Assembly: GCA_016795155.1 (NCBI GenBank)
Contig: JAEUIE010000019.1
Location: forward strand, 62,001 to 126,000
Length of the DNA: 64,000 nt
From: Planctomycetia bacterium
GTDB lineage: Bacteria > Planctomycetota > Planctomycetia > Gemmatales > HRBIN36
Reading direction: 5' to 3'
Numbering within the stretch: position 1 is the stretch's first letter; each line of letters begins with the position of its first letter. Shown in pieces: positions 27,701 to 35,294 of this stretch. The notes beneath the pieces were generated by a model. That model was not told the DNA's origin. It saw only the letters and a program-made list of their open reading frames with translations, and made no database searches. Made by a program: the position numbers and the translations under genes.

Positions 27701-28298
27701 GCTTGGTGAGTTCATCCTGAATATCCTTCACTCGCAGAATATTCAATTCAACCTGTTCCAGCTTCTTGAGTGTTTCAAGTTTCTTGACTCGAAACCGACT
27801 GATCCCCGCTGCCTCTTCCAGGATGAATCGCCGTTCCTGTGAGGATGCCTGCAACAATGCATCAACTCGTCCTTGGGCAATGATGCAATACGCATCGTTC
27901 CCTGCCCCGCTGCCAAGGAACATTTCCTTGATGTCTTTCAGCCGGGTCATCTGCTTGTTGATCAGATACTCGCCAGTGCCGTCGCGATAAACCCGGCGGG
28001 TAATCTGCACTTCGTCTGCATCAACATTGAAAAATCGTTTGCTGTTATCCAGAGTCAGCGACACCTCAGCCAGACCTAACGATTTACGCGTGGCAGAACC
28101 ATTGAAGATGACATCGGTCATACCACCGCCACGCAGGCTCTTGGCTGACTGTTCTCCCATGATCCAGCGAACAGCATCAACGACGTTACTCTTGCCACTA
28201 CCATTAGGGCCAACTACCGCAGTAATGCCCGCACCAAATTCAAAGATGGTGCGTTCGGCAAAACTCTTGAAGCCGATCAATTCCAGTTGCTTGAGCAT
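24723..28298 (-). CDS. smc: Chromosome segregation protein SMC
   Basis: A full-length 1191-residue SMC ATPase. Walker A is VGPNGSGKSNVVDAVRW (about 31-47); the ABC signature LSGGEKTL (about 1090) and Walker B FCIMDEVDAALDEAN follow at the C-terminus. Two long Gln/Glu-rich coiled coils (about 170-500 and 670-1010) flank a hinge domain at about 510-660 (SVKQILDL; GIVADIILVD; GYSWITPQ). It condenses and organises the chromosome, normally with ScpA/ScpB, which are not in the window. It starts nine bases after the stop of the FlgI-like lipoprotein gene, so the two are probably co-transcribed. Confidence 0.96.
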   Translation of the reverse strand: MLKQLELIGFKSFAERTIFEFGAGITAVVGPNGSGKSNVVDAVRWIMGEQSAKSLRGGGMTDVIFNGSATRKSLGLAEVSLTLDNSKRFFNVDADEVQITRRVYRDGTGEYLINKQMTRLKDIKEMFLGSGAGNDAYCIIAQGRVDALLQASSQERRFILEEAAGISRFRVKKLETLKKLEQVELNILRVKDIQDELTKQLQSVRLQASKAEKFRDYSNELKRLRVDLALQDWHQDSQLWNTASQELTGLKQQLEEQSRQSSLQEQQLAELEALLTQTEETIRRREASLSEWREKLTACDLTVKHEASTLETCEQSLSQFHEKEGNLLRQLERLQQQRETLSALYEKDAARQTELGDDVAKHEKDLDSLVKLLASLKQKMQEGKTILYEKLQTAARAHNEQVSLKSQLESLQQHRRRVNQKHSQTKESLSALDVDLQALLAAEKDGNSRIDALRNQLTLQRQNKEQAGLLLESQTAQWTSMRERRSALVSRIQVLEHLEQSREGIGSSVKQILDLASQENPGLWSNVLGIVADIILVDREHARLVDAILKDRIQAIVVREEASLLQALSELSEPLPGRWQYIALNRLQQQRTASPLHGVETLSSFAGSSQPDAAGLVEHLLSSTCVVDSLEQARQWSQHYPGYSWITPQAEYLDEQGIVSLGPDREETGFLSRKSELRELHQQVIELDSSIQEAEMEIASLRANLVRYSTQEEQTEQALQVQSEEAASLRARLQQKELQGKELQEEVRISQHELHTLEEELSRLTHSEKQAQDLAQQAEQAAQLLQQELQQAEEQASEMEVQRQKDQEHLMTVSLQAARLQQGLEALMEKIQLHEQESLRRQNELVELRNHHEELLNRKAASEKLITETKTQLETGQFEKQRLEHELAEAVEAGQQYRQKTASIREQTHQIRQAWQQLVDNIHSREMRCGELKLKLDGLSSRLLEEHEVNLQEAYQEYQPPETLLDSQEVQTQINELRRKISRLGNVSMDSLHELQSLEVRAKDLQVQLDDLTQAKASLDEIIQKINADSRKMFKETYEAVRVHFQELFRKLFGGGMADITLENPDDLLETGVEIAARPPGKEMRNMSLLSGGEKTLTAVALLLAIFKNKPSPFCIMDEVDAALDEANVGRFASVLREFLHLSQFILITHSKKTMASADVLYGVTMQEAGVSKRVAMRLEEYEEPAQRLAA

Positions 28299-28307
28299 GC
28301 TTTCCCA

Positions 28308-29984
28308 CTATTGAACAGGCAACTCGGCGCGGGCCAATTCAGTCCACGGAATGAGCCTTGGCATGCCATCCACCACCAGGTTGCATTCGAGGTTGTGTCC
28401 AACCGATGCCTGCTTGAGGAAGTCGACAACATCAGCATACGATGCCCCCAACTGCATGCACTGCGTCAGCACGGCTGGCACTGTGGCCTGGCAACGCCGT
28501 TTCACCACTTTGCCGCCCACTTCCGTCAGGCTCACGGTACATTCCGTTTCGCCTTCTCGCATGGTCACTACCAGCTCCGGCCCTGCCGTCAGGCTGCAGG
28601 GAGCCATCAGACTATGTCCTTTGCCAAAGAAAACGATCTCAGGTTTTCCGGTCGTTGATACATGCAGCATGGGCTTGGACTGTGGAGCCACCTCGAAGAT
28701 GGCGTAACCCGATTCGCGTGAATTTACCACCTTCAGACCAAGATCAGTTGGATGTGCTGTTCGCAAAGCTACAAACGCACCGTAACGGGTTTCCACACTG
28801 TCCTGAGCCATCAACTCCCGCAGGCGTGTTGCACAGGCCGTATCCTGTACTGCTGAAAGTGCTGTCAGAGCATAGGGACGCATTTCAGGAGATTTCCGGG
28901 CCACTTCTGCCAGAGTATCAGCAGCTTCCGCTGAGATGCCCAGATAAGCTAATGCTTCTGCAGAAGCAAATCTCACCTTCAGATTCTGATGCTTACAACC
29001 CCTCATCAAGTAGGGCTGCACCTCTCCACCAAGCGATTCCATTCGCAAGGCAGCTTCAAAACATTTATCCGGATTGAGAAGGTCTTCCGAGCACTGTTTC
29101 TGCCACATCAGTTTCTCTGCTGAACCAGCCTCGTACGGAATGCGTGTCAGCACTTCCAGATATCGCGGAATGTTGTACCGATATTGATCCGGAACACGCA
29201 GGGTGATGTATTTGCTGTCCTTCGGGTCTGCAATCTTGGCAAAGCTGCCCGAAGCCTGAACACGGAAGCGATCATCAATGGCAGCGCCAATCAACATGGC
29301 CTGGTCTGCCTTCTTGGAATATTCACTGCGAATGAGCAGTGCAAGCGGCCTTTCCTTTTTGAGCCTGGCCCCTGCAACAACCCGCCCTTTTCTGCTATCA
29401 CTTTCCTGCCCGGTTGCCAGCATCACAGGACCATTGGCAAATGCCCATTCGAAACCGGTTCGATACTCTGGATTACCACCCTTTTCAGAGAGTTCACGAA
29501 CGTCAGCTACATCTTTCAACGAACTCAGGAGCAGAAACCCACCACGAAGGCTGGTTGTCTGCCGGTCTTCATCGAGACATTTGACTTCAACATCGAACAA
29601 ATCACCCACCTTGGCGCCTGGCGCAACTTTGCCACGTACCAATACCACTGCTGCTTCTTTCGATGCAAGGAACTCGGTAGGTTTCTCCATTTTCTGTTGT
29701 GTCAGCATGCCCAGAGCAGCAGAACGTGCTGGCCCCTGCGGAATATTACCGCCTGTTCCAGGCAAGCCGACCACCACCCCATAACCCATCACTTCCATAG
29801 GCTCAAGGCCATATGGCGCTGCGGTTGAACCTATCATGCGTGGAAGTTTCTCTTCCCGTGATGGTAACTGCAGAATCTCTTTATTGCATCCGAGGTTGGA
29901 GACAAATACCGGTGCCAGGAGCAGGCAGCCAGATATGATGGGATACAATCTGGTAAATACCGATTTTTTCGGTTTGAAATCCAT
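28308..29984 (-). CDS. Lipoprotein with FlgI (P-ring)-like domain and HEAT-like repeats
   Basis: A 558-residue protein from the ATG at 29984 with GAGGGGGA upstream; an earlier in-frame start at 30071 would spoil the signal peptide. The leader ends in a lipobox (VFVSNLGCNK). Residues about 60-270 resemble the flagellar P-ring protein FlgI: GYGVVVGLPGTGG, then AAVVLVRGKVAPGAKVGD and TSLRGGFLLLSSLK match the FlgI phrases GYGLVVGLxGTGD, A.LPPFA.PG and SLRGGTLL. Residues about 320-440 are alpha-helical HEAT-like repeats (VRFASAEALAYLGIS; RYGAFVALRTAH). A C-terminal beta domain follows. There are no flagellar genes nearby, so it may form or anchor an envelope ring unrelated to motility. It precedes smc by nine bases. 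Confidence 0.75.
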   Translation of the reverse strand: MDFKPKKSVFTRLYPIISGCLLLAPVFVSNLGCNKEILQLPSREEKLPRMIGSTAAPYGLEPMEVMGYGVVVGLPGTGGNIPQGPARSAALGMLTQQKMEKPTEFLASKEAAVVLVRGKVAPGAKVGDLFDVEVKCLDEDRQTTSLRGGFLLLSSLKDVADVRELSEKGGNPEYRTGFEWAFANGPVMLATGQESDSRKGRVVAGARLKKERPLALLIRSEYSKKADQAMLIGAAIDDRFRVQASGSFAKIADPKDSKYITLRVPDQYRYNIPRYLEVLTRIPYEAGSAEKLMWQKQCSEDLLNPDKCFEAALRMESLGGEVQPYLMRGCKHQNLKVRFASAEALAYLGISAEAADTLAEVARKSPEMRPYALTALSAVQDTACATRLRELMAQDSVETRYGAFVALRTAHPTDLGLKVVNSRESGYAIFEVAPQSKPMLHVSTTGKPEIVFFGKGHSLMAPCSLTAGPELVVTMREGETECTVSLTEVGGKVVKRRCQATVPAVLTQCMQLGASYADVVDFLKQASVGHNLECNLVVDGMPRLIPWTELARAELPVQ

Positions 29985-30136
29985 GTCTTCCCCCTCGACA
30001 GTCTGCACGCCAGGAAATGGCTGCAATCCCCCAGGAAGGCAGGACGATAGCGTCCTCTCTATCTGTGTCAAGTTCAGGAATTTGTCATCATTTCTTTTGC
30101 TAGAACTAAAGGGCTAGGTCTGGCGCTTTAGGCAAC

Positions 30137-31327
30137 TTACATATTCTGCTGATCCACCTGCTTATCTGTCTGCAAGCCACACATCATTACTGCTGCAATC
30201 ACAGCAATTGCTGCGGTCACCAGAAATGGCACTTTGGCGCCAAAGTGATCGTAGAGCCAGCCAAATAACACACTGGCTGGCAGCACAATGACCCCTGTTA
30301 TGAAGTGATACCAGCCAAAGGCCTGTCCGCGTATCTTCGCAGGAACCATCTGCGCTACCAGTGCCCTTTCTGGCGGTTCGGTCATGGCATAATAGAAGGC
30401 GTAGACCATGAACAATCCAATGGCCACGTATTCAGAAGTTATCAAACCAAACAAACCATAAATCACTGCATACAACAACCAGCCAAGAATAATCAACCAT
30501 TTCGGTGTCACTACATCAGTCAGCTTACCAAAAACAAGGTTGCCTCCGCTTTTCAGCAGATGAAACACGCACCAGATGATAAGCAAGTATTTTTCATCAA
30601 TGATCCCTAACTCTTTCAGCCTGACAAGAATAAACATGTCGCTGGACGCGCCTAAAGAAAATACTGCAATCACCAGCATGAACCACCAGAAATTCCTGCC
30701 CAGTTCTTTGACCTGAAACCGGAACGGAGTCTTCTCCTCGCTCGATTGGCGAGGCTGTTCCTGCAGGCCAAACATCACCAGAAGGGTTACAATCATTCCG
30801 GGGATGATCGCCAGCAGCATCAGGAAACGCACTTCACCGGGCATCCAGAGCAGAAAGAGAAAGGCTATCACCGGCCCTAACGCAGCCCCCAGATGATCCA
30901 TCGCTCGATGAAAGCCAAACGCATACCCCCGTTGGTCTGCTGGTGTGGAATCGGCAATCAAGGCATCCCTGGCTGAAGTGCGTATGCCCTTGCCAAACCG
31001 GTCGCCTGAACGAATCAGAAAGACATGCCACCATGAAGTCGCCAAGCCTATGAGTGGACGCAAGAGTGCTGGCATGGCGTAGCCGGTAATAATCAGCCAC
31101 TTCCGCTTGGAAAGTCGATCTGACCATGCCCCGGCAAACAACTTCAACATGCTCGAAATGAAATCGGCAACTCCTTCTATCCATCCAATTACTTGCTTGC
31201 CCGCGCCTAACCCCAGGAGAAACACCGGCAGCAATGGCACAAACATCTCACTGGCCACATCGTTAAAGAAACTGGCCCAGGCTAACAGTAATACATTGCG
31301 ATGAAGCGGTTTCTTATTCATATCCAA
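30137..31327 (-). CDS. Major facilitator superfamily transporter
   Basis: A 396-residue protein with about 12 transmembrane helices. The loop 2-3 motif region reads GAWSDRLSKRKWLIITGY, the typical MFS motif A (GxxxDrxgrR/K). FNDVASEMFVPLLPVFLLG near the N-terminus and FGKGIRTSARDALIADS resemble the planctomycete/proteobacterial branch annotated as MFS efflux permeases. Substrate not predictable. The start (ATG 31327, or 31321) lies inside the end of the upstream Ddl-like gene (14- or 8-base overlap), so the two are translationally coupled. Confidence 0.88.
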   Translation of the reverse strand: MDMNKKPLHRNVLLLAWASFFNDVASEMFVPLLPVFLLGLGAGKQVIGWIEGVADFISSMLKLFAGAWSDRLSKRKWLIITGYAMPALLRPLIGLATSWWHVFLIRSGDRFGKGIRTSARDALIADSTPADQRGYAFGFHRAMDHLGAALGPVIAFLFLLWMPGEVRFLMLLAIIPGMIVTLLVMFGLQEQPRQSSEEKTPFRFQVKELGRNFWWFMLVIAVFSLGASSDMFILVRLKELGIIDEKYLLIIWCVFHLLKSGGNLVFGKLTDVVTPKWLIILGWLLYAVIYGLFGLITSEYVAIGLFMVYAFYYAMTEPPERALVAQMVPAKIRGQAFGWYHFITGVIVLPASVLFGWLYDHFGAKVPFLVTAAIAVIAAVMMCGLQTDKQVDQQNM

Positions 31328-32306
31328 GATGGTTTCTGACTAACTGGACAATCAGCTTTTCGTAAGTTGTTCCAGAAGCTCTGATCATGCGTGCCAACCC
31401 TGCTGATTCACCAAGATCGGGATTGGGGTTCACTTCCATGATGTAGGGCTGCTGATTATCATCCAATCTCAAATCAACCCGTGCATAATCTCTGCATCCG
31501 ACTAATTGAAAGGCCTGAAGCGCCAAGGATTGCAACTGTTCTGCCAATGCACTCGGTATCTGTGCCGGACATCGAGGTTGCATGGCCAGGTCATCTGCTG
31601 AACCGATATCCCATTTGCTTTCATAACTGACAATAGGCCAATCAACCCCCGGCTGTGGTGTGTACACCATTTCTGCAACAGGCAAGGCCATCAAGCCCTG
31701 GTTATCTATCACTCCAACATTAAACTCCGTACCAGGTAAATACTTCTCCACAAGAACCGGCGCCCCATAATCCTTCAGTATCTGCTCTACCTTGTTGCGT
31801 AGCGCCTGAATCGTACTCACCACGCTATCCTGATGAATGCCAATGCTCGCATCAGTTCCAGCAGGTTTTACGATTAAGGGCCAACTTGCCGGGACATGCA
31901 ATACATCAACCGACGAAACTACCTGAAATTCCGCTGTCGGCAAACCAGCGCCTTTCAATAGATATTTCGTCCTGACCTTATCTCGCCCCAGCACCATCGC
32001 TTCCAGAGGACAGCCGGTATAGGGAACCTTAAGCCATTCCAGTAGCCCGGCAATGTAATATTCGCTGGCAGGCCTGTCGCCAAATCCTTCAAACAGATTG
32101 AAGACCAGATCAGGCTTGTTCTCAGCAATTGACTTGAGCAGCTCCTCAGGCGACTTTTTCAACCCAGTCAGCGCAACCTGGTACTGGGCTTGTTGCAAGA
32201 CACGAGAGATCGTTTCGACTGTATGCAGCAGGTCGCGTTCTGATTCAGCATCGGGATGATTCGCTGGCAATACCGGCTCGTTATAAAGTATTACGATCCT
32301 CGCCAT
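31314..32306 (-). CDS. ATP-grasp ligase of the D-Ala-D-Ala ligase family
   Basis: A 330-residue protein. The N-terminal Ddl-type domain has DLVFNLFEGFGDRPASEYYI and VPYTGCPLEAMVLGRDK; the ATP-grasp part has PLIVKPAGTDASIGI, a phosphate-binding loop, and the metal-binding EVNPNPDLGESAGLA near the C-terminus. Housekeeping Ddl usually reads EVNTxPG at that place, so this is likely a paralogue with another carboxylate-amine substrate rather than the cell-wall enzyme. It acts in the cytoplasm. Overlapping the MFS transporter gene suggests that a dipeptide-like product might be exported (inference). Confidence 0.8.
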   Translation of the reverse strand: MARIVILYNEPVLPANHPDAESERDLLHTVETISRVLQQAQYQVALTGLKKSPEELLKSIAENKPDLVFNLFEGFGDRPASEYYIAGLLEWLKVPYTGCPLEAMVLGRDKVRTKYLLKGAGLPTAEFQVVSSVDVLHVPASWPLIVKPAGTDASIGIHQDSVVSTIQALRNKVEQILKDYGAPVLVEKYLPGTEFNVGVIDNQGLMALPVAEMVYTPQPGVDWPIVSYESKWDIGSADDLAMQPRCPAQIPSALAEQLQSLALQAFQLVGCRDYARVDLRLDDNQQPYIMEVNPNPDLGESAGLARMIRASGTTYEKLIVQLVRNHLGYE

Positions 32307-32388
32307 GCGTTTCTTTCAAAAGTGCGTAGACAAAATCGACTGTTGCAAGCTATGCTCTAGCCTCATCCTATGAAAGTTGAAATCCTTC

Positions 32389-33729
32389 ATGAACCATCAA
32401 TCACCTACAGGCTTCCCGGATTTTTCCATCGAACGGCTAGGACCTGCTATCGTCGAATCCCCCCTGCTGAAGCAGTTTGATGATGCATCAGGATTTTTTG
32501 TCGGTGACGATGTGCGAACACTTTACGATACCGTGGGAGTAGCCTGGTCACATGGCTCCATGCCCAGCGAAATCGATGCCGTCAACATGGAAATGGCTGG
32601 CCCGCGCCGTTTCATCTATTTCGAACCAGACCAGGTGAAGGCGGGCATTGTGACCTGTGGCGGTTTGTGTCCCGGATTAAACAATGTCATTCGCAGCCTG
32701 GTGCTGAGCCTGTCGAATCAGTACGGAGTTCGAGAGATTCTCGGTTTCCGCTACGGATATTCAGGATTGGTAGAAAGTGGCACACCACCGATGGAGTTGT
32801 CGCCTGAAGTGGTTGATCCCATCCATCTGAATGGTGGAACCTTTCTGGGCTCATCACGCGGCCCTCAGGAAATTGGGGAGATGTTGAACTTCCTGCGATT
32901 GCGCAAGGTCAACATCCTCTTCACCATTGGTGGCGACGGCACTCAGAAGGGCGCTATGCTCCTGGCACAGGAAGCAATCAAGCAGCGCTATCCTCTTTCT
33001 GTCATCGGCTTGCCTAAGACCATCGATAACGACATCAACTTTGTGGATAGAACCTTTGGATTTGAAACTGCCTTCTCCCTGGCTGATCAAGCATTGCGAG
33101 CCGCTTATGCTGAAGCACGGGGCGTCATCAACGGCATCGGCATGGTCAAGTTGATGGGAAGACATTCGGGTTACATCACTGCTTTATCAAGTCTTGCACA
33201 TGGCCAGGTGAACTGCGTTCTGATTCCCGAAGTGAAATTCGACATTGAAGGTCCAAGTGGTTTCCTGAGGGTCCTTCAGAGTATTCTCGATCGACAGCGT
33301 TTTGCCTTAATCGCAATCGCTGAGGGTGCCGGTCAGGATTTGCTCGAAGACGAAGTCAAAAAGGCAGGCACCGATGCATCAGGCAACCAGAAACTGGCAG
33401 ATATCGGTATCGCCCTGCGAAAGGCGATTGAAGCCTACGCCAAATCCAGACGAATGACTGTCAATGTCCGCTATATCGACCCCAGCTACATGATCCGCTC
33501 TGCAGTTGCTACCCCCAACGACAGCGTCTTCTGTCTGCAACTGGCTCAACATGCAGTGCATGCCGCCATGTCTGGCCGAACCAGCATGATCGTTGGCATC
33601 TGGAAAAATACCTTTACCCATATTCCAATGTGTACTGCCATTGATCAAAAGCGAAAAATCGATCCCTGCAGTTCGATCTGGCAATGCGTACTGCAATCCA
33701 CCAATCAACCAGCATCGATGAAGAATTGA
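32389..33729 (+). CDS. pfkA: 6-phosphofructokinase, Lys-124 subtype with Gly-104
   Basis: A 446-residue enzyme of the long PFK group (ATG at 32389; an in-frame TTG lies at 32377). Landmarks: TCGGLCPGLNNVIRS, TIGGDGTQKGA, LPKTIDNDINFVDRTFGF, MGRHSGYITA. In this superfamily Lys in PKTIDND usually goes with PPi-dependence only when the earlier motif is GGDD; here it is GGDG, the pattern of the TP0108/trypanosomal-type ATP-dependent enzymes. ATP as phosphoryl donor is therefore more likely. It phosphorylates fructose 6-phosphate in glycolysis. The gene ends at a G-rich dispersed repeat facing the H4MPT operon. Confidence 0.93.
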   Translation: MNHQSPTGFPDFSIERLGPAIVESPLLKQFDDASGFFVGDDVRTLYDTVGVAWSHGSMPSEIDAVNMEMAGPRRFIYFEPDQVKAGIVTCGGLCPGLNNVIRSLVLSLSNQYGVREILGFRYGYSGLVESGTPPMELSPEVVDPIHLNGGTFLGSSRGPQEIGEMLNFLRLRKVNILFTIGGDGTQKGAMLLAQEAIKQRYPLSVIGLPKTIDNDINFVDRTFGFETAFSLADQALRAAYAEARGVINGIGMVKLMGRHSGYITALSSLAHGQVNCVLIPEVKFDIEGPSGFLRVLQSILDRQRFALIAIAEGAGQDLLEDEVKKAGTDASGNQKLADIGIALRKAIEAYAKSRRMTVNVRYIDPSYMIRSAVATPNDSVFCLQLAQHAVHAAMSGRTSMIVGIWKNTFTHIPMCTAIDQKRKIDPCSSIWQCVLQSTNQPASMKN

Positions 33730-33739
33730 TTTTCACTTT

Positions 33740-33782
33740 CTCCCCTCTCCCTTTTGCGGGAGAAGGGTTGGTGGTGAGGGGG
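33740..33782. repeat. G-rich dispersed intergenic repeat, copy 2
   Basis: CTCCCCTCTCCCTTTTGCGG followed by GAGAAGGGTTGGTGGTGAGG. It occupies nearly all of the 53-base gap between two convergent stop codons (pfkA and beta-RFAP synthase), a position suited to a bidirectional terminator. Confidence 0.75.
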
Positions 33783-34697
33783 TTAAGCACCCTTCACTTT
33801 CGCCATCCGAAGAGTGCATCCGGGCAACTTAACTGAATCGATGAATGTCTTTGCAGCAGCCTCATCCGGGAAAACTGCAAACAACCCCGGCCCCCAGGAT
33901 GATTGTCCCAGTCCAATAGCGCCTGCAAGCTTCATCATCTCCAGGCGGGTGGCATTCAGTTCAGAACTGTAATCGCCTTGCTGTACTTTATGATAATGCG
34001 TGCCTGCTAGTCGGTTGTATTCAGTCAATGCTCTGGCAAAGATCTCAAACTGCCGGTTCTGAACCGCGTGCAGAATTTGATCGCGGATGATGTTTTGCAT
34101 CTGCCTTACTACTTCAACCTTTGCTTGCTGCAGTTGCGAAAACGCGCTTCGCTCCGATTCAGCAAATAATCCTTGCTCCTGTCCCGGCTCAACCAGCACG
34201 AAGGTCCATGATTCTGGAAATGGAATGGAAATCACTGGCGACTGCACCTTTCCATCAGCCGACTTACCTTGATCGAACAGAAAACCACCCTGTTCATAGC
34301 CAACTATTCCAATGCCAGAACGCGAACCTCTACCCGTCACGCAAGCCATCTCTATAGCATTCCAGGGTTTGCTGGCAGCAAGACAACAGGCCTGGGCCAC
34401 CGCCAAAGCTAACTGCGTACCCGTTCCCCAGCCCTGATGTGCAGGGGCATGACGTAATACCTCCAGCTTCAATGGCAATAGATCAGTGAACCGGCTTTTG
34501 AGATGATGGACTATTCGCGATACTGTCGATGGATCATCATCCTGGATGTGCCATTCTCCTGCATGCTCAGCTGTTACTTCAATGCCTGGTGTATCGACCA
34601 TCACACCCAGACCGCCATACACCAGGTCGAGTTCGGAAACCGGTACTGGCGCAAGCAGGCCAAAGTGCAATCGTCGATTGGTCCGAATACGAATCAA
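33783..34697 (-). CDS. Beta-ribofuranosylaminobenzene 5'-phosphate synthase
   Basis: A 304-residue GHMP-superfamily protein. It opens RTNRRLHFGLLAPVP, with GLGVMVDTP and the glycine-rich loop APAHQGWGTGTQLALAVA (about 87-104), all typical of beta-RFAP synthases; TGRGSRSGIGIVGYEQGG is the other strong family landmark. The enzyme condenses p-aminobenzoate with PRPP, losing CO2, in the first committed step of tetrahydromethanopterin biosynthesis. It is the last gene of a four-gene minus-strand operon that also supplies pABA (pabB), overlapping the DUF447 gene by four bases. Misassignment to another GHMP kinase is unlikely. Confidence 0.9.
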   Translation of the reverse strand: MIRIRTNRRLHFGLLAPVPVSELDLVYGGLGVMVDTPGIEVTAEHAGEWHIQDDDPSTVSRIVHHLKSRFTDLLPLKLEVLRHAPAHQGWGTGTQLALAVAQACCLAASKPWNAIEMACVTGRGSRSGIGIVGYEQGGFLFDQGKSADGKVQSPVISIPFPESWTFVLVEPGQEQGLFAESERSAFSQLQQAKVEVVRQMQNIIRDQILHAVQNRQFEIFARALTEYNRLAGTHYHKVQQGDYSSELNATRLEMMKLAGAIGLGQSSWGPGLFAVFPDEAAAKTFIDSVKLPGCTLRMAKVKGA

Positions 34698-35290
34698 GTT
34701 TCCGGCACCTCTGGCGGAGTATACTCAGCGACATATTTTCTCAAAAAATCGAACGCGGCATGCTCCCGCTTGCCACCCGTTTTTTCAACCAGTGGCTGCA
34801 ATCGATCCATTTCGCTCAGAATCTGCTCTTTCGGCAGCAGATGCAGCCTGGTTGCCAGGATGCTTGCTTCAATGACCGCAAACATGGCCCGATTAAATCC
34901 GACATGATCTCGTATTTTGCCAGACCAGACGATATCCACATCAATTGTTGCCCGTTCACTGGCATCATCAATGCGATCTACGCGAAACGCAAAATATCTA
35001 CAGGAATCAGGCAGATAGTAACCGTTGACGTGGTTTGATACGAGGAGCATGGGCCACGGCTCGATTTTCCCAACCGCAGCTTGTGCCAACAGGTAAACAT
35101 CATCGACAATATGGAACACACCTTCGGGATTCTGCACCAGGTTCTGGTATGTTTGTGAATTCTTGAACGGACGCAGTGTCAGATATTTGAAATGCCTGTC
35201 AACTCGTGGCCCCATGGGTGCAATATTGATCTGGCCAACGGCATTCACGGTGGTGACGAGCCCTTCAATAACCAGCGAATCACGCGACAT
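34694..35290 (-). CDS. DUF447 family protein of the H4MPT cluster
   Basis: A 198-residue soluble protein. The N-terminus VIEGLVTTVNAVGQINIAPM and the FHIVDDVYLLAQAAVG segment fit DUF447, a split-barrel, flavin-reductase-like family that recurs beside methanopterin biosynthesis genes in methanogens, methylotrophs and planctomycetes. The biochemical role is unestablished; a flavin- or pterin-related step is a reasonable guess. It overlaps beta-RFAP synthase by four bases and starts four bases after pabB ends, so it is tightly operonic. Confidence 0.82.
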   Translation of the reverse strand: MSRDSLVIEGLVTTVNAVGQINIAPMGPRVDRHFKYLTLRPFKNSQTYQNLVQNPEGVFHIVDDVYLLAQAAVGKIEPWPMLLVSNHVNGYYLPDSCRYFAFRVDRIDDASERATIDVDIVWSGKIRDHVGFNRAMFAVIEASILATRLHLLPKEQILSEMDRLQPLVEKTGGKREHAAFDFLRKYVAEYTPPEVPET

Positions 35291-35294
35291 AGTG

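Noticed and set aside
28442-29828. Long plus-strand frames inside the FlgI-like gene
   Set aside because: They are antisense shadows; the minus-strand frame has a lipobox, an RBS and FlgI-like motifs.
31314-32306. The Ddl-like ATP-grasp gene as the H4MPT glutamate ligase
   Set aside because: It lies near the H4MPT operon but its N-terminal half is Ddl-like rather than MptN/CofF-like, and it is separated from the operon by pfkA.
32389-33729. PPi-dependent phosphofructokinase
   Set aside because: The Lys motif alone suggested it, but the donor-site phrase is GGDG rather than GGDD, which fits the ATP-using subclass.
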